From Pseudomonas sp. RIT-PI-AD (GTDB taxonomy: Bacteria > Pseudomonadota > Gammaproteobacteria > Pseudomonadales > Pseudomonadaceae), in the NCBI RefSeq assembly GCF_025642785.1, contig NZ_JANZKU010000004.1:213725-277724 (forward strand): DNA of 64,000 nucleotides, written 5' to 3'. A model generated the notes under the pieces. The model was not told the DNA's origin. It searched no databases and worked only from the letters and a program-made list of their open reading frames with translations. Both the position numbers and the translations under genes were made by a program. Shown here piece by piece: positions 45,726-54,791 of the stretch; the stretch's first letter is position 1; each line of letters opens with the position of its first letter.

Positions 45726-46709
45726 ATGGCAGATATCCGCATCGGTATTTCCGGTTGGCGCTACGCCCCCTGGCGCGGGGTGTTCTACCCGGACAAGCTG
45801 CGCCAAGCCGATGAACTGCAGTACGCCTCGCGCGCGGTCGGCAGCATCGAGATCAACGGTTCCTTCTATTCCTTGCAACGCCCCGAGAGCTACGCCCGCT
45901 GGTTCGACGATACGCCCGACGACTTCGTCTTCAGCATCAAGGCGCCCCGCTACATCACCCACATCCGCCGCCTGAACGAGATCGAAAAGCCCCTCGCCAA
46001 CTTCCTCGCCTCGGGTGTGCTGCGCCTGCGTCAGAAGCTCGGCCCGGTCCTCTGGCAATTCCCGCCCAACTTCCAGTTCGATGCTCAACGTTTCGAGGCC
46101 TTCCTGCGCCAACTCCCTCACGACACGGAGAAGGCCCTGGCCATCGCCCGCGGACACGAGCCGCGGATGGAGGGGCGCACCCACCTGGCCATCGACCAGC
46201 CACGCCGCCTGCGCCACGCGGTGGAAATCCGGCACGCCAGTTTCGAGGACCGCGCCTTCGTCGACCTGCTGCGCGAACACGACGTCGCCCTGGTGGTGGC
46301 CGACACCGCCGGCAAGTGGCCCCTGAAGGAGGACGTCACCAGCGACTTCGTCTACATGCGCCTGCACGGCGAAGAAGAGCTCTATGCCAGCGGCTACACC
46401 GATGCGGCCCTGGCCGACTGGGCCCGGCGGATGAAGGCCTGGAGCGAGGGCACCCAGGTGGACGACGCCCGGCTGATCGTCGAGCGCAAGCCGCCGTCGC
46501 GCAAACACCGCGACCTCTACTGCTATTTCGATAACGACATGAAGGTCAAGGCGCCCTTCGACGCCGGCAAGCTGGCGGCCTGCCTGGGGCTGACCGAGGC
46601 CCCGGCGCCGCTAGCCGAACGCGCCGCCGAAGCCGACCGCCTGATCGCCGCGCGCGGCGGTCCGAAACGCAACCCCTCGAAACCGAGGAAACCGAAGAGC
46701 AAGCAGTAA
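45726..46709 (+). CDS. DUF72 family protein (YecE-like)
   Basis: A 327-residue protein with the DUF72 signature: the start IRIGISGWRYAPWRGVFYP, the middle VGSIEINGSFYSLQRPESYARW, FSIKAPRYITH and the late VYMRLHGEEELYASGY. The fold is a TIM barrel related to sugar-acting enzymes, but no reaction is established. The C-terminus is Arg/Lys-rich. It lies 103 bases after csdE and converges with tcdA; no link is evident. Confidence 0.9.
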   Translation: MADIRIGISGWRYAPWRGVFYPDKLRQADELQYASRAVGSIEINGSFYSLQRPESYARWFDDTPDDFVFSIKAPRYITHIRRLNEIEKPLANFLASGVLRLRQKLGPVLWQFPPNFQFDAQRFEAFLRQLPHDTEKALAIARGHEPRMEGRTHLAIDQPRRLRHAVEIRHASFEDRAFVDLLREHDVALVVADTAGKWPLKEDVTSDFVYMRLHGEEELYASGYTDAALADWARRMKAWSEGTQVDDARLIVERKPPSRKHRDLYCYFDNDMKVKAPFDAGKLAACLGLTEAPAPLAERAAEADRLIAARGGPKRNPSKPRKPKSKQ

Positions 46710-46935
46710 CCCCCGGGGAAGCCTGCCGCGCGGGCCACGGAGGCTGTCACGGCACCTGCAAGGCCCATCCTCAGGACGGGTGGCACCGGCCCGTCGGGAC
46801 GGTGCGCTCGCGCCCGTCCATACCCGGACGAACTACGCCGCCGACCTCAGCCGATCGCCCCGCTCCCCCTGCGAGACCTATCGACAGCGGCCCGGCGCCG
46901 ACCGCCATGGGTCGCCTGCCTCGATCGAGTTCGCT

Positions 46936-47745
46936 TCACTGCGCCGCGCGCTCCGACGGCCGCCGCGCGCCGGCCACCAGTTTATCCACCGCCTTGGCGG
47001 CGGCGGCCATGCCGAAGGTGGCGGTGACCATCATCACCGCGCCGAAACCGCCGGCGCAGTCCAGTTTCACCCCTTCGCCGACGAAGGCCTTCTGCTGGCA
47101 GACGCCACCCTCGGGCGTCGGATAGCGCAATTGCTCGGTGGAGAACACGCAGGGCACGCTGTAGTGGCGGCCCGGCGTACGCGAAAAGTTGTAATCGCGG
47201 CGCAGGGTCGAGCGCACTTTCGCCGCCAGCGGGTCGTTGAAGGTCTTGTTCAGGTCGGCGACCCGGACCTGGGTCGGATCGATCTGCCCACCGGCGCCGC
47301 CGGTGGTGACGATCTGGATCTTGCGCCGCTTGCACCAGGCGATCAGCGCCGCCTTGGCGGCCACGCTGTCGATGCAGTCGAGCACGCAGTCGAAGTCCTC
47401 GGTGATGTGCTCCGCCATGCTTTCGCGGGTCACGAAGTCCGCCACCGCGCGTACCTGGCAGGCCGGGTTGATCGCCCGGATGCGCTCGGCCATCACCTCG
47501 ACCTTGGCGCGGCCCACGTTGCCCTGTAGCGCATGGGCCTGGCGGTTGGTGTTGCTGACGCAGACGTCGTCCAGGTCGAACAGCGCCAGCTCGCCGACCC
47601 CGGAGCGCGCCAGGGCCTCGGCCGCCCAGGAACCGACGCCGCCGATCCCCACCACCGCCACCCGCGCCTGCGTCAGCCGCCGCAGGCCGTCGCGCCCATA
47701 GAGCCGGGCGATGCCGCCAAACCGTTGTTCGTCCACACTGGCCAT
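46936..47745 (-). CDS. tcdA: tRNA threonylcarbamoyladenosine dehydratase TcdA (CsdL)
   Basis: E1-like ATP-dependent enzyme that dehydrates t6A37 to the cyclic form (ct6A) in tRNAs for ANN codons. The 269-residue protein has the nucleotide-binding GIGGVGSWAAEALARSG at 33-49 and the Asp/Arg residues FDLDDVCVSNTNRQ typical of ThiF/MoeB relatives. The ATG at 47745 has GGAG upstream; an in-frame ATG three codons earlier is possible. csdA-csdE lie 1.3 kb away; CsdA and CsdE are needed for ct6A in E. coli. It has its own promoter candidate. Confidence 0.93.
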   Translation of the reverse strand: MASVDEQRFGGIARLYGRDGLRRLTQARVAVVGIGGVGSWAAEALARSGVGELALFDLDDVCVSNTNRQAHALQGNVGRAKVEVMAERIRAINPACQVRAVADFVTRESMAEHITEDFDCVLDCIDSVAAKAALIAWCKRRKIQIVTTGGAGGQIDPTQVRVADLNKTFNDPLAAKVRSTLRRDYNFSRTPGRHYSVPCVFSTEQLRYPTPEGGVCQQKAFVGEGVKLDCAGGFGAVMMVTATFGMAAAAKAVDKLVAGARRPSERAAQ

Positions 47746-47774
47746 CCGCCGCACTCCCGATGAAAACGCCCGGC

Positions 47775-47802
47775 ATTATAAGGATGCCGGCGCGAGGGTC
47801 AC
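47775..47802 (-). promoter_or_regulatory. Candidate sigma-70 promoter of tcdA
   Basis: On the minus strand a perfect TATAAT (plus 47775-47780) is preceded after 16 bases by GTGACC (plus 47797-47802, 4 of 6 to TTGACA). It would begin transcription about 23 bases before the tcdA ATG. Confidence 0.55.
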
Positions 47803-47989
47803 CCCGCGCCGACCACCGCCGCCGACGAACTTCCCGGGCGCGTCGCGGACAAATCCTGCAAGGCTCCGCAGCGCCCATATCCGGGTGGCCGTGGAACCTA
47901 TACAGTCCAAGACCCGCGGAGTAGCATGCGCGCCGACCAGCGCCATGCTGGGCCTATCCCCGTTCCACGCATCGGAACCTGACACGTCT

Positions 47990-50578
47990 ATGCCAACGCA
48001 TAAATTCGGACTCAATCTGGTGGTGTTCGTGGCGATCGCCGCGTTGTTCACCGGCATCTGGGCGCTCTACAACCGTCCGGTCAGCGCGCCTGCCTGGCCG
48101 GAACAGATATCCGGCTTCTCCTATTCGCCGTTCCGCCAGGGCCAGAACCCGCAGCAGAACATCTACCCCGACGACCAGCAGATCCGCCAGGACCTGGAGC
48201 TCCTCAGCAAGCACACCGACAGCATCCGCATCTACTCGGTGGACGGGACCCAGGCCGATATCCCGCGGATCGCCGAGGAGTTCGGCCTGCGAGTGACCCT
48301 GGGCATCTGGATCAGCACCGACGAGGCGCGCAACGAGCGCGAGATCGCCAAGGCCATCGAGATCGCCAACGACTCCCGCAGCGTGGTGCGCGTGGCGGTC
48401 GGCAACGAGGCGCTGTTCCGCCGCGAAGTGAACACCAAGCAGCTGATCGGCTACCTGGACCGGGTACGCGCCGCGGTCAAGGTGCCGGTCACCACCTCGG
48501 AACAGTGGCACATCTGGGAGGAATACCCGGAGCTGGCCAATCACGTCGACCTGATCGCCGCGCACGTGCTGCCCTACTGGGAATTCGTGCCGATGCAGGC
48601 CTCCACCCAGTTCGTCCTCGACCGCGCCCGCGACCTGAAGAAGCTCTTCCCGAAGAAACCGTTGCTGCTGTCCGAAGTGGGCTGGCCGAGCAACGGCCGC
48701 ATGCGCGGCGGCGCCGACGCCTCCCAGGCGGACCAGGCGATCTACCTGCGTACTCTGGTGAACAAGCTCAACGCCCAGGGCTACAACTACTTCGTCATCG
48801 AAGCCTTCGACCAGCCGTGGAAAAGCGGCGACGAAGGCTCGGTGGGCGCCTACTGGGGCGTATACAACCTGGACCGCCAGCCGAAGTTCGCCTTCAGCGG
48901 ACCCATCGTGGCGATCCCCCAGTGGCGCCTGCTGGCCATCGCCTCGGTGGTCATGGCGTTGCTCGCCCTGACCCTGCTGCTGATCGACGGCAGCGCCCTG
49001 CGCCAGCGCGGGCGGACCTTCCTCACCTTCGTCGCCTTCGCCGGCGGCTCGGTGCTGGTGTGGATCGGCTACGACTACAGCCAGCAATACAGCACCTGGT
49101 TCAGCCTGACCGTGGGCATCCTCCTGGGCATCGGCGCACTGGGCGTGTTCATCGTCCTGCTCACCGAGGCCCATGAGCTGGCCGAGGTGGTCTGGGTACA
49201 CAAGCGACGCCGCCCCTTCCTGCCGGTAGTGGGCGACAGCACCTATCGGCCCAAGGTCTCGGTGCACGTGCCCTGCTACAACGAGCCGCCGGAGATGGTC
49301 AAGCAGACCCTCGACGCCCTGGCCCACCTGGATTACCCGGACTTCGAAGTCCTGATCATCGACAACAACACCAAGGACCCGGCGGTGTGGGAGCCGGTGC
49401 GCGACTACTGCGAACAGCTCGGGCCGCGCTTCCGCTTCTTCCACGTCGCGCCGCTGCACGGCTTCAAGGGCGGCGCGCTGAACTACATCCTGCCGCACAC
49501 CGCGCCGGACGCCGAGGTCATCGCGGTGATCGACTCGGACTACTGCGTCGACCGAAACTGGCTCAAGCACATGGTCCCGCACTTCGCCGACCCGAATATC
49601 GCCGTGGTGCAGTCGCCGCAGGACTACCGCGACGACAAGGAAAGCCTGTTCAAGAAGCTCTGCTACTCGGAGTACAAGGGTTTCTTCCACATCGGCATGG
49701 TCACCCGCAACGACCGCGACGCGATCATCCAGCACGGCACCATGACCATGATCCGGCGTACCGTGATGGACGAGCTGAGGTGGGCCGACTGGACCATCTG
49801 CGAGGACGCCGAGCTCGGCCTGCGCGTGTTCGAGAAGGGCTACTCCGCCGCCTACGCCTACGACAGCTACGGCAAGGGCCTGATGCCGGACACCTTCATC
49901 GACTTCAAGAAACAGCGCTTCCGCTGGGCCTACGGCGCCATCCAGATCATGAAGGGCCACGCGCGCAGTCTGCTGATGGGCAAGGGCTCGGAGCTCAAGC
50001 AGGGCCAGCGCTATCACTTTATCGCCGGCTGGCTGCCCTGGATCGCCGACGGCATGAACATTTTCTTCACCCTAGGCGCGCTGCTCTGGTCGGCGGCGAT
50101 GATCATCGTGCCGACCCGGGTCGACCCGCCACTGCTGATCTTCGCGATCCCGCCGCTGGCGCTGTTCTTCTTCAAGGTCGGCAAGATCGTGTTCCTCTAC
50201 CAGCGCGCGGTGGGGGTCAACCTCAAGGACGCCTTCTGCGCGGCAGTGGCCGGCCTGGCGCTGTCCCACACCATCGCCAAGGCGGTGCTCTACGGGTTCT
50301 TCACCAAGAGCATCCCGTTCTTCCGCACGCCGAAGATGGCCTCCAACCACGGCATCCTGGTGGCCCTGGCGGAAGCCCGCGAAGAGGTGTTCATCATGTT
50401 GCTGCTGTGGGGCGCGGCGGTGGGCATCGCCATCGTCCAGGGCCTGCCGAGCAACGACGTGAAGTTCTGGGTCGCCATGCTGCTGGTGCAGTCGCTGCCC
50501 TACCTGGCCGCGCTGATCATGGCGCTGCTCTCGTCGCTGCCGAAGCCGCTGGAGACCCCGGAGCCGGCCGCGGCCTGA
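47990..50578 (+). CDS. ndvB: GH17-GT2 membrane beta-glucan synthase (NdvB type)
   Basis: An 862-residue inner-membrane protein. After one N-terminal membrane segment (10-26) comes a periplasmic GH17 domain (about 35-310) with likely acid Glu140 (VGNEALF) and nucleophile Glu229 (LSEVGWPS). Membrane helices (about 312-392) lead to a cytosolic GT2 domain with DSD 515-517, ED 605-606 and QRFRW 642-646, then C-terminal helices. P. aeruginosa NdvB, which makes cyclic beta-glucans linked to biofilm antibiotic tolerance, has this layout; the product here is inferred from that. dapE follows 134 bases later. Confidence 0.88.
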   Translation: MPTHKFGLNLVVFVAIAALFTGIWALYNRPVSAPAWPEQISGFSYSPFRQGQNPQQNIYPDDQQIRQDLELLSKHTDSIRIYSVDGTQADIPRIAEEFGLRVTLGIWISTDEARNEREIAKAIEIANDSRSVVRVAVGNEALFRREVNTKQLIGYLDRVRAAVKVPVTTSEQWHIWEEYPELANHVDLIAAHVLPYWEFVPMQASTQFVLDRARDLKKLFPKKPLLLSEVGWPSNGRMRGGADASQADQAIYLRTLVNKLNAQGYNYFVIEAFDQPWKSGDEGSVGAYWGVYNLDRQPKFAFSGPIVAIPQWRLLAIASVVMALLALTLLLIDGSALRQRGRTFLTFVAFAGGSVLVWIGYDYSQQYSTWFSLTVGILLGIGALGVFIVLLTEAHELAEVVWVHKRRRPFLPVVGDSTYRPKVSVHVPCYNEPPEMVKQTLDALAHLDYPDFEVLIIDNNTKDPAVWEPVRDYCEQLGPRFRFFHVAPLHGFKGGALNYILPHTAPDAEVIAVIDSDYCVDRNWLKHMVPHFADPNIAVVQSPQDYRDDKESLFKKLCYSEYKGFFHIGMVTRNDRDAIIQHGTMTMIRRTVMDELRWADWTICEDAELGLRVFEKGYSAAYAYDSYGKGLMPDTFIDFKKQRFRWAYGAIQIMKGHARSLLMGKGSELKQGQRYHFIAGWLPWIADGMNIFFTLGALLWSAAMIIVPTRVDPPLLIFAIPPLALFFFKVGKIVFLYQRAVGVNLKDAFCAAVAGLALSHTIAKAVLYGFFTKSIPFFRTPKMASNHGILVALAEAREEVFIMLLLWGAAVGIAIVQGLPSNDVKFWVAMLLVQSLPYLAALIMALLSSLPKPLETPEPAAA

Positions 50579-50673
50579 TCCTCCGCGCATCGACCGACGG
50601 CGGCCCCTTGGCCGCCGTCGTCGTTTTCGCCCGGCGAAAGCGCTCGCGGGCTTCCGTCGGCGCACCCAAGCCT

Positions 50674-50682
50674 TGCTAGAAT
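50674..50682 (+). promoter_or_regulatory. Extended -10 of the dapE promoter
   Basis: TGCTAGAAT, identical to the -10 before map, lies 30 bases before the dapE ATG. A GC-rich TTCCGT at 50652 is a poor -35. It would start transcription about 50689. Confidence 0.5.
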
Positions 50683-50712
50683 GACCGCCCCCGACCGCAC
50701 GCTGGAGCCGTC

Positions 50713-51864
50713 ATGCCCGCCGTTTCCCCCGCCCTTTCGCCGACCCTGGAGCTGGCCTGCCGGCTGATCGACCGTCCCTCCGTCACGCCGCTCGACGAAG
50801 GCTGTCAGGAGCTGATGATCGCGCGCCTGGAGGCGCTGGGCTTCGCCATCGAGCGCATGCGCTTCGAAGACGTCGACAATTTCTGGGCCACCCATGGCAG
50901 CGAAGGCCCGGTGCTGTGCTTCGCCGGGCACACCGACGTGGTGCCCACCGGCCCGCTGAACGCCTGGAAGCAGCCGCCGTTCCAGGCGCATATCGATGAG
51001 CAGGGCATGCTCTGCGGTCGCGGCGCGGCGGACATGAAGGGCAGCCTGGCGGCGATGATCGTCGCCGTGGAGCGCTTCGTCGGCGAATACCCGGCGCACA
51101 AGGGCGTGATCGCCTGGCTGGTCACCAGCGACGAGGAAGGTCCGGCCCACCATGGCACCAAGGCCGTGGTCGAACGCCTCGCCGCGCGCGGCGAGCGCCT
51201 GGACTGGTGCATCGTCGGCGAACCCTCGAGCACCGCGCGGGTCGGTGACATCGTCAAGAACGGCCGCCGCGGCTCCCTGGGCGGAACCCTGACGGTCCGC
51301 GGCGTACAGGGCCACGTGGCCTATCCGCACCTGGCGAAGAACCCCATTCACCTGGTGGCGCCGGCCCTGGCCGAACTGGCCGCCGAGCATTGGGACGACG
51401 GCAACGCGTTCTTCCCGCCCACCAGCTTCCAGGTTTCCAACCTCAACGCCGGCACCGGCGCCACCAACGTGATCCCGGGCGAACTGCAGGCGCTGTTCAA
51501 CTTCCGCTTCTCCACCGAGTCCACGGTGGAAGACCTGCAGCGGCGGGTTCGCGACATCCTCGACAAGCACGGCCTGGACTATGGCGTGGACTGGGCGCTG
51601 TCGGGCCTGCCCTTCCTCACCGAACCCGGCGAGCTACTCGACGCGGTGTCCGCCAGCATCCACGCCGTCACCGGCCGCGAAACCACCCCCTCCACCAGCG
51701 GCGGCACCTCGGACGGCCGCTTCATCGCCACCTTGGGTACCCAGGTGGTGGAACTGGGGCCGGTGAACGCCACCATCCACCAGGTCAACGAGCGCGTGCT
51801 GGCCAGCGACCTCGAGGTCCTGACCGAAATCTATTACCAGACCCTGGTGCGGCTGCTCGCCTGA
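50713..51864 (+). CDS. dapE: Succinyl-diaminopimelate desuccinylase
   Basis: Zinc peptidase-family (M20) enzyme that removes succinate from N-succinyl-LL-diaminopimelate. The 383-residue protein has the metal-binding motifs [21 protein letters not shown] and [11 protein letters not shown], the catalytic Glu-Glu pair in the last, and the dimerisation region [14 protein letters not shown]. The stop overlaps the rlmA ATG by one base (TGATG). With dapC and dapD in the window, the succinylase route is well represented. Confidence 0.97.
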   Translation: MPAVSPALSPTLELACRLIDRPSVTPLDEGCQELMIARLEALGFAIERMRFEDVDNFWATHGSEGPVLCFAGHTDVVPTGPLNAWKQPPFQAHIDEQGMLCGRGAADMKGSLAAMIVAVERFVGEYPAHKGVIAWLVTSDEEGPAHHGTKAVVERLAARGERLDWCIVGEPSSTARVGDIVKNGRRGSLGGTLTVRGVQGHVAYPHLAKNPIHLVAPALAELAAEHWDDGNAFFPPTSFQVSNLNAGTGATNVIPGELQALFNFRFSTESTVEDLQRRVRDILDKHGLDYGVDWALSGLPFLTEPGELLDAVSASIHAVTGRETTPSTSGGTSDGRFIATLGTQVVELGPVNATIHQVNERVLASDLEVLTEIYYQTLVRLLA

Positions 51865-52670
51865 TGCTGACCTGCCCACTCTGCTCCGCGCCGTTGCAGG
51901 CGGCCGACAACGGCGTCGGCTGCCCGCTCGGGCACCGTTTCGACCGCGCCCGCCAGGGTTACCTGAACCTGCTGCCGGTGCAGCACAAGAACAGCCGCGA
52001 CCCCGGCGACAACCAGGCCATGGTCGAGGCGCGCCGACGCTTCCTCGATGGCGGCCACTATGCGCCTCTGGCGGCGCGCCTGGCCGAACTGGCGGCGCGC
52101 CGTCAACCGGACCGCTGGCTGGATATCGGCTGCGGCGAGGGCTACTACACCACGCGCCTGGCGCAGGCCCTGCCGGCCGCCGAGGGCTATGCCCTGGACA
52201 TCTCCCGGGAAGCGGTGAAGCGCGCCTGCCGCCGCGCGCCGGACGTGGAATGGCTGGTGGCGAGCATGGCGCGGGTACCGCTGGCCGACGCCAGTTGCGG
52301 GTTGCTCGCCAGCGTCTTCAGCCCGCTCGACTGGCAGGAAGCCCGGCGCCTGCTGACGCCCGGCGGCGGCCTGTTGCGCATGGGGCCGACCCGCCGGCAC
52401 CTGCTGGAACTGCGCGGCCGTCTCTACGACGAGATCCGCGACTACGACGACCGCAAGCACCTGGCGCTGATCCCCGAGGGCATGCAGGCGGTCCACGGCG
52501 AGGAGCTGGAATTCCGCCTGACGCTGGGCGACGCCCAGGCCCGCGCCGACCTGCTCGCCATGACGCCCCACGGTTGGCGCGCCAGCGCGGAGCGCCGCGC
52601 CGCGGTGATCGACGCGCCGCTGGAAGTCACGGTGTCGATCCGCTACGACTGGATCGAGCGACTGCCCTGA
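51864..52670 (+). CDS. rlmA: 23S rRNA (guanine745-N1)-methyltransferase RlmA
   Basis: Methylates G745 in 23S rRNA helix 35. The 268-residue protein begins with the zinc motif Cys4, Cys7, Cys20 and His24 (LTCPLCS and GCPLGHRFD), then the conserved FDRARQGYLNLLP, and has the SAM-binding motif LDIGCGEGYYT near 87-98. It overlaps dapE by one base and is followed by the short unknown gene at 52724. Confidence 0.94.
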   Translation: MLTCPLCSAPLQAADNGVGCPLGHRFDRARQGYLNLLPVQHKNSRDPGDNQAMVEARRRFLDGGHYAPLAARLAELAARRQPDRWLDIGCGEGYYTTRLAQALPAAEGYALDISREAVKRACRRAPDVEWLVASMARVPLADASCGLLASVFSPLDWQEARRLLTPGGGLLRMGPTRRHLLELRGRLYDEIRDYDDRKHLALIPEGMQAVHGEELEFRLTLGDAQARADLLAMTPHGWRASAERRAAVIDAPLEVTVSIRYDWIERLP

Positions 52671-52723
52671 GCCGGGCGCGCTTTCATGGCATCATGCCCC
52701 ACGCCACCGACCACGAGGACGCC

Positions 52724-53107
52724 ATGCGCCAACCGGATATCGAAATCTACCTGAAGGACGCCGACCACCGGGCCGTCACCGACTGGCTCAGCGTGGCCCT
52801 CGGGCCCTGCGCGGACTGGCGCCAGCAAGGCCAGGTGTACAAGACTTCGGCGCAGGCCGAAGGGGGCGAGATTCCCCTGACCTGGCTGCCCAAGGCAGTG
52901 GGCAAGTGGCACAGCCTGTTCATCGACAGCGATGCCACGCCCTGGGCCGACGACCGCGCCTGCGCACGGGCGGCGTTCGCCGCGCTGGGCGTGGAAGTGC
53001 GCTGCGCGCCGGGCGGCTGGAGCGAAGAGGAAGGCACCGAGGAAGCCGATCGCTGGATCAGGATCGATGCCGAGGGCGAACAGGAATTCATCTGGCGGAC
53101 CGACTGA
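52724..53107 (+). CDS. Conserved small protein of unknown function
   Basis: A 127-residue acidic protein starting MRQPDIEIYLKDADHRAV, with no signal peptide or membrane segment. The sequence is Trp-rich (GWSEEEGTEEADRWIRI, EFIWRTD near the end) and looks like a small soluble domain. GAGGA four bases before the ATG supports this start over an ATG 30 bases earlier (MPHATD). It follows rlmA and precedes a bidirectional terminator; a gene like this next to rlmA/csp is, as I recall, also found in P. aeruginosa. I do not recognise a function. Confidence 0.8.
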   Translation: MRQPDIEIYLKDADHRAVTDWLSVALGPCADWRQQGQVYKTSAQAEGGEIPLTWLPKAVGKWHSLFIDSDATPWADDRACARAAFAALGVEVRCAPGGWSEEEGTEEADRWIRIDAEGEQEFIWRTD

Positions 53108-53156
53108 GCCGTCGGCGAGGTCGACCAACGCGGCACCGATCGCCGCCGCTGTGAGG

Positions 53157-53180
53157 AAAGGCCCGTCGCGACGGGCCTTT
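53157..53180. terminator. Bidirectional terminator between the unknown gene and the cold-shock gene
   Basis: AAAGGCCCGT and ACGGGCCTTT form a perfect palindrome around CGCG, with A and T runs on the two sides. It lies 49 bases after the stop of the plus-strand gene and 9 bases after that of the convergent cold-shock gene, so it can serve both. Confidence 0.85.
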
Positions 53181-53189
53181 TGCCGGGCG

Positions 53190-53399
53190 TCAGACGCGTG
53201 AAACGTCTTCCGCCTGGAGGCCTTTCTGGCCCTGGATCACCGAGAATTCCACTTTCTGTCCCTCGACCAGGGACCGGTGACCTTCACCCCGGATAGCCCG
53301 GTAATGCACGAACACGTCCGCCCCGCCCTCACGCTGGATGAATCCATAACCTTTGGCGTCATTGAACCACTTGACGGTTCCGACTTCACGATCAGCCAT
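53190..53399 (-). CDS. Cold-shock domain protein (CspA family)
   Basis: A 69-residue single cold-shock domain, RNA/ssDNA binding. RNP1 KGYGFI (16-21) and RNP2 VFVHY (29-33) are intact. The ATG at 53399 with GGAG upstream gives the standard [12 protein letters not shown] start; the frame continues upstream without support. A CSP in this position is described for P. aeruginosa (rlmA neighbour, from memory). It has a long upstream region, as cold-shock genes often do, so leader-based control is plausible. Confidence 0.95.
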   Translation of the reverse strand: MADREVGTVKWFNDAKGYGFIQREGGADVFVHYRAIRGEGHRSLVEGQKVEFSVIQGQKGLQAEDVSRV

Positions 53400-53727
53400 T
53401 ACCACAGTCTCCAACTCGCAATTTTTGATTGCCCCTCCCCCGGGGACAGAGGCCTCGACGGTCGGTTGCAAACCTTCTTCTTATTGGCTCCAACCTCGGC
53501 CGGAGTGAGCCTGGGCGGAATTTCGAATGAGGTCTCCGACGCGACCGCCACCGGAGTATGAAAGCAGAAGCAGGGGCTGAAAAGCTTTTTTTGCCCAGGC
53601 CTGGAAGGGCCGCCGCTCTAGGGCTGCACGCACTTTTATGGGTCGCCTGCGGTGCAAAACGGGGCATCCGCCGAAGGCGCCGCGACGGGCCCCGGAGCCC
53701 GTCAGGCGAGCGCCGCCGGAGCCGCCA
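53400..53727. other. 328-bp intergenic region upstream of the cold-shock gene
   Basis: Contains no convincing gene. It holds the leader and promoter of the cold-shock gene (both on the minus strand), an A/T-rich run AAAAGCTTTTTTT at 53581-53593 and a GC hairpin at 53684-53703 near the end of the DUF4340 gene. The run of T is on the plus strand, so it is A on the transcript of the minus strand. I cannot place the promoter with confidence. Confidence 0.55.
53684..53703 (-). terminator. Hairpin downstream of the Gld-like ABC operon
   Basis: GACGGGC and GCCCGTC form a 7-bp stem with a 6-base loop, 24 bases after the stop of the DUF4340 gene. There is no T-run, so termination is uncertain. Confidence 0.35.
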
Positions 53728-54711
53728 TCAGGACTTGCCGAGCAGCCCCTGCAAGGTGGTGGCGAGGGTCTGGTACTGATAGGGCTCCAGGCGATAGGCC
53801 CAGTCGGAATGGCCGGGCCACTCGCCATCGGCCAGGTTCGCGCGGCTGTCTTCGACCAGCCAGTACTGATCGCCCTGGGCATGCACGCGCCCGCTGAGCT
53901 GGCCGCCGGAGAAGGTTTCCAGGCTGAAGCTGAGCACCGCCGGCTTGGTGAAGGTCAGCTGCTGCAAGGGCGCGGCATCGGCGAACTCCAGGTTGGCGAA
54001 CAGCGCCGGAATGGCGTTGGCGGCACTTTCGGAGGGCAGCTTCTTGTCCGCGGTGAGTTGTTCGACGCGGAAGTTCGCCTGTTCCTTGGTCTCCCGCAGC
54101 AGGGTCAGGCGCCCGGCCTGGGCCTGGCGCACGTCCAGCCGGCGGATGCTGGCGAAGGGAACCGCCGCCACCCGCCGGTCCAGCCAGGCCAATTCGGTCT
54201 GCGGCAGCTCGATGTCGCGGTCGATCAGCCACACCTGGGTCTCGCCCGGCACCCGCACCAGTTGCCCCTTGCCCTGGCGGGCCGGCTTGCCCACCAGCAG
54301 CACCAGGGGCGCCGCGTCGTCGCGTTCCAGGCTCAGGCGGGTCGCCTGCATCTCCACGGCGCCGTCTTCGGACAGGCCGAGACGACCGAACAACGCCGGG
54401 TTGTCGGTCTTGGCCTCCACCTTGCGCGCCTCGTGCAAAGCCCGCAGCACTTCCGCCACCGGTTGCGCGCGCACCGGGTAATCGGCCTTGGCCGGCATCA
54501 CCCAGCCGGAACCATCGCGCTGTACCCGGACCTCCGGCTGGCCCGGGCGCCGGACCTCCAGGGCGCGCACGCCGGCGAGCTGCCCGGCCAGGCCGGGGAA
54601 CAGCGCCTCGCGCTCGACCCGCGCGGGTTTTTCGTCCCGCTGCAACGCCACGTAGCAGGCCACCAGCAGGATCGCCAGCAGCGCCAGGATTGAAAGACTC
54701 TTGCGTCCCAT
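53728..54711 (-). CDS. DUF4340 domain protein of the Gld-like ABC system
   Basis: A 327-residue membrane-anchored protein: one N-terminal hydrophobic segment (about 5-22, LSILALLAILLVACYVAL), then a largely beta-rich periplasmic domain with VPFASIRRLDV and a late QYWLVEDS segment. DUF4340 proteins are found with ABC-2 and GldG-type genes; their role is unknown. The gene is the last of the four-gene operon, 80 bases after the GldG-like gene. An accessory periplasmic subunit is the likeliest guess. Confidence 0.85.
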   Translation of the reverse strand: MGRKSLSILALLAILLVACYVALQRDEKPARVEREALFPGLAGQLAGVRALEVRRPGQPEVRVQRDGSGWVMPAKADYPVRAQPVAEVLRALHEARKVEAKTDNPALFGRLGLSEDGAVEMQATRLSLERDDAAPLVLLVGKPARQGKGQLVRVPGETQVWLIDRDIELPQTELAWLDRRVAAVPFASIRRLDVRQAQAGRLTLLRETKEQANFRVEQLTADKKLPSESAANAIPALFANLEFADAAPLQQLTFTKPAVLSFSLETFSGGQLSGRVHAQGDQYWLVEDSRANLADGEWPGHSDWAYRLEPYQYQTLATTLQGLLGKS

Positions 54712-54791
54712 CGAACACCCTCTTCACAGGAAACCCGCGACCGCCGGCGGCGGTCGCTTGCGAATCCGGGGCGCATGCCCCTTGCCCAGGC

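Noticed and set aside
47711..47989. NdvB start 93 codons earlier, overlapping tcdA
   Set aside because: The extension is inside the tcdA coding region on the opposite strand and low in hydrophobic pattern; the start at 47990 leads directly into the membrane anchor.
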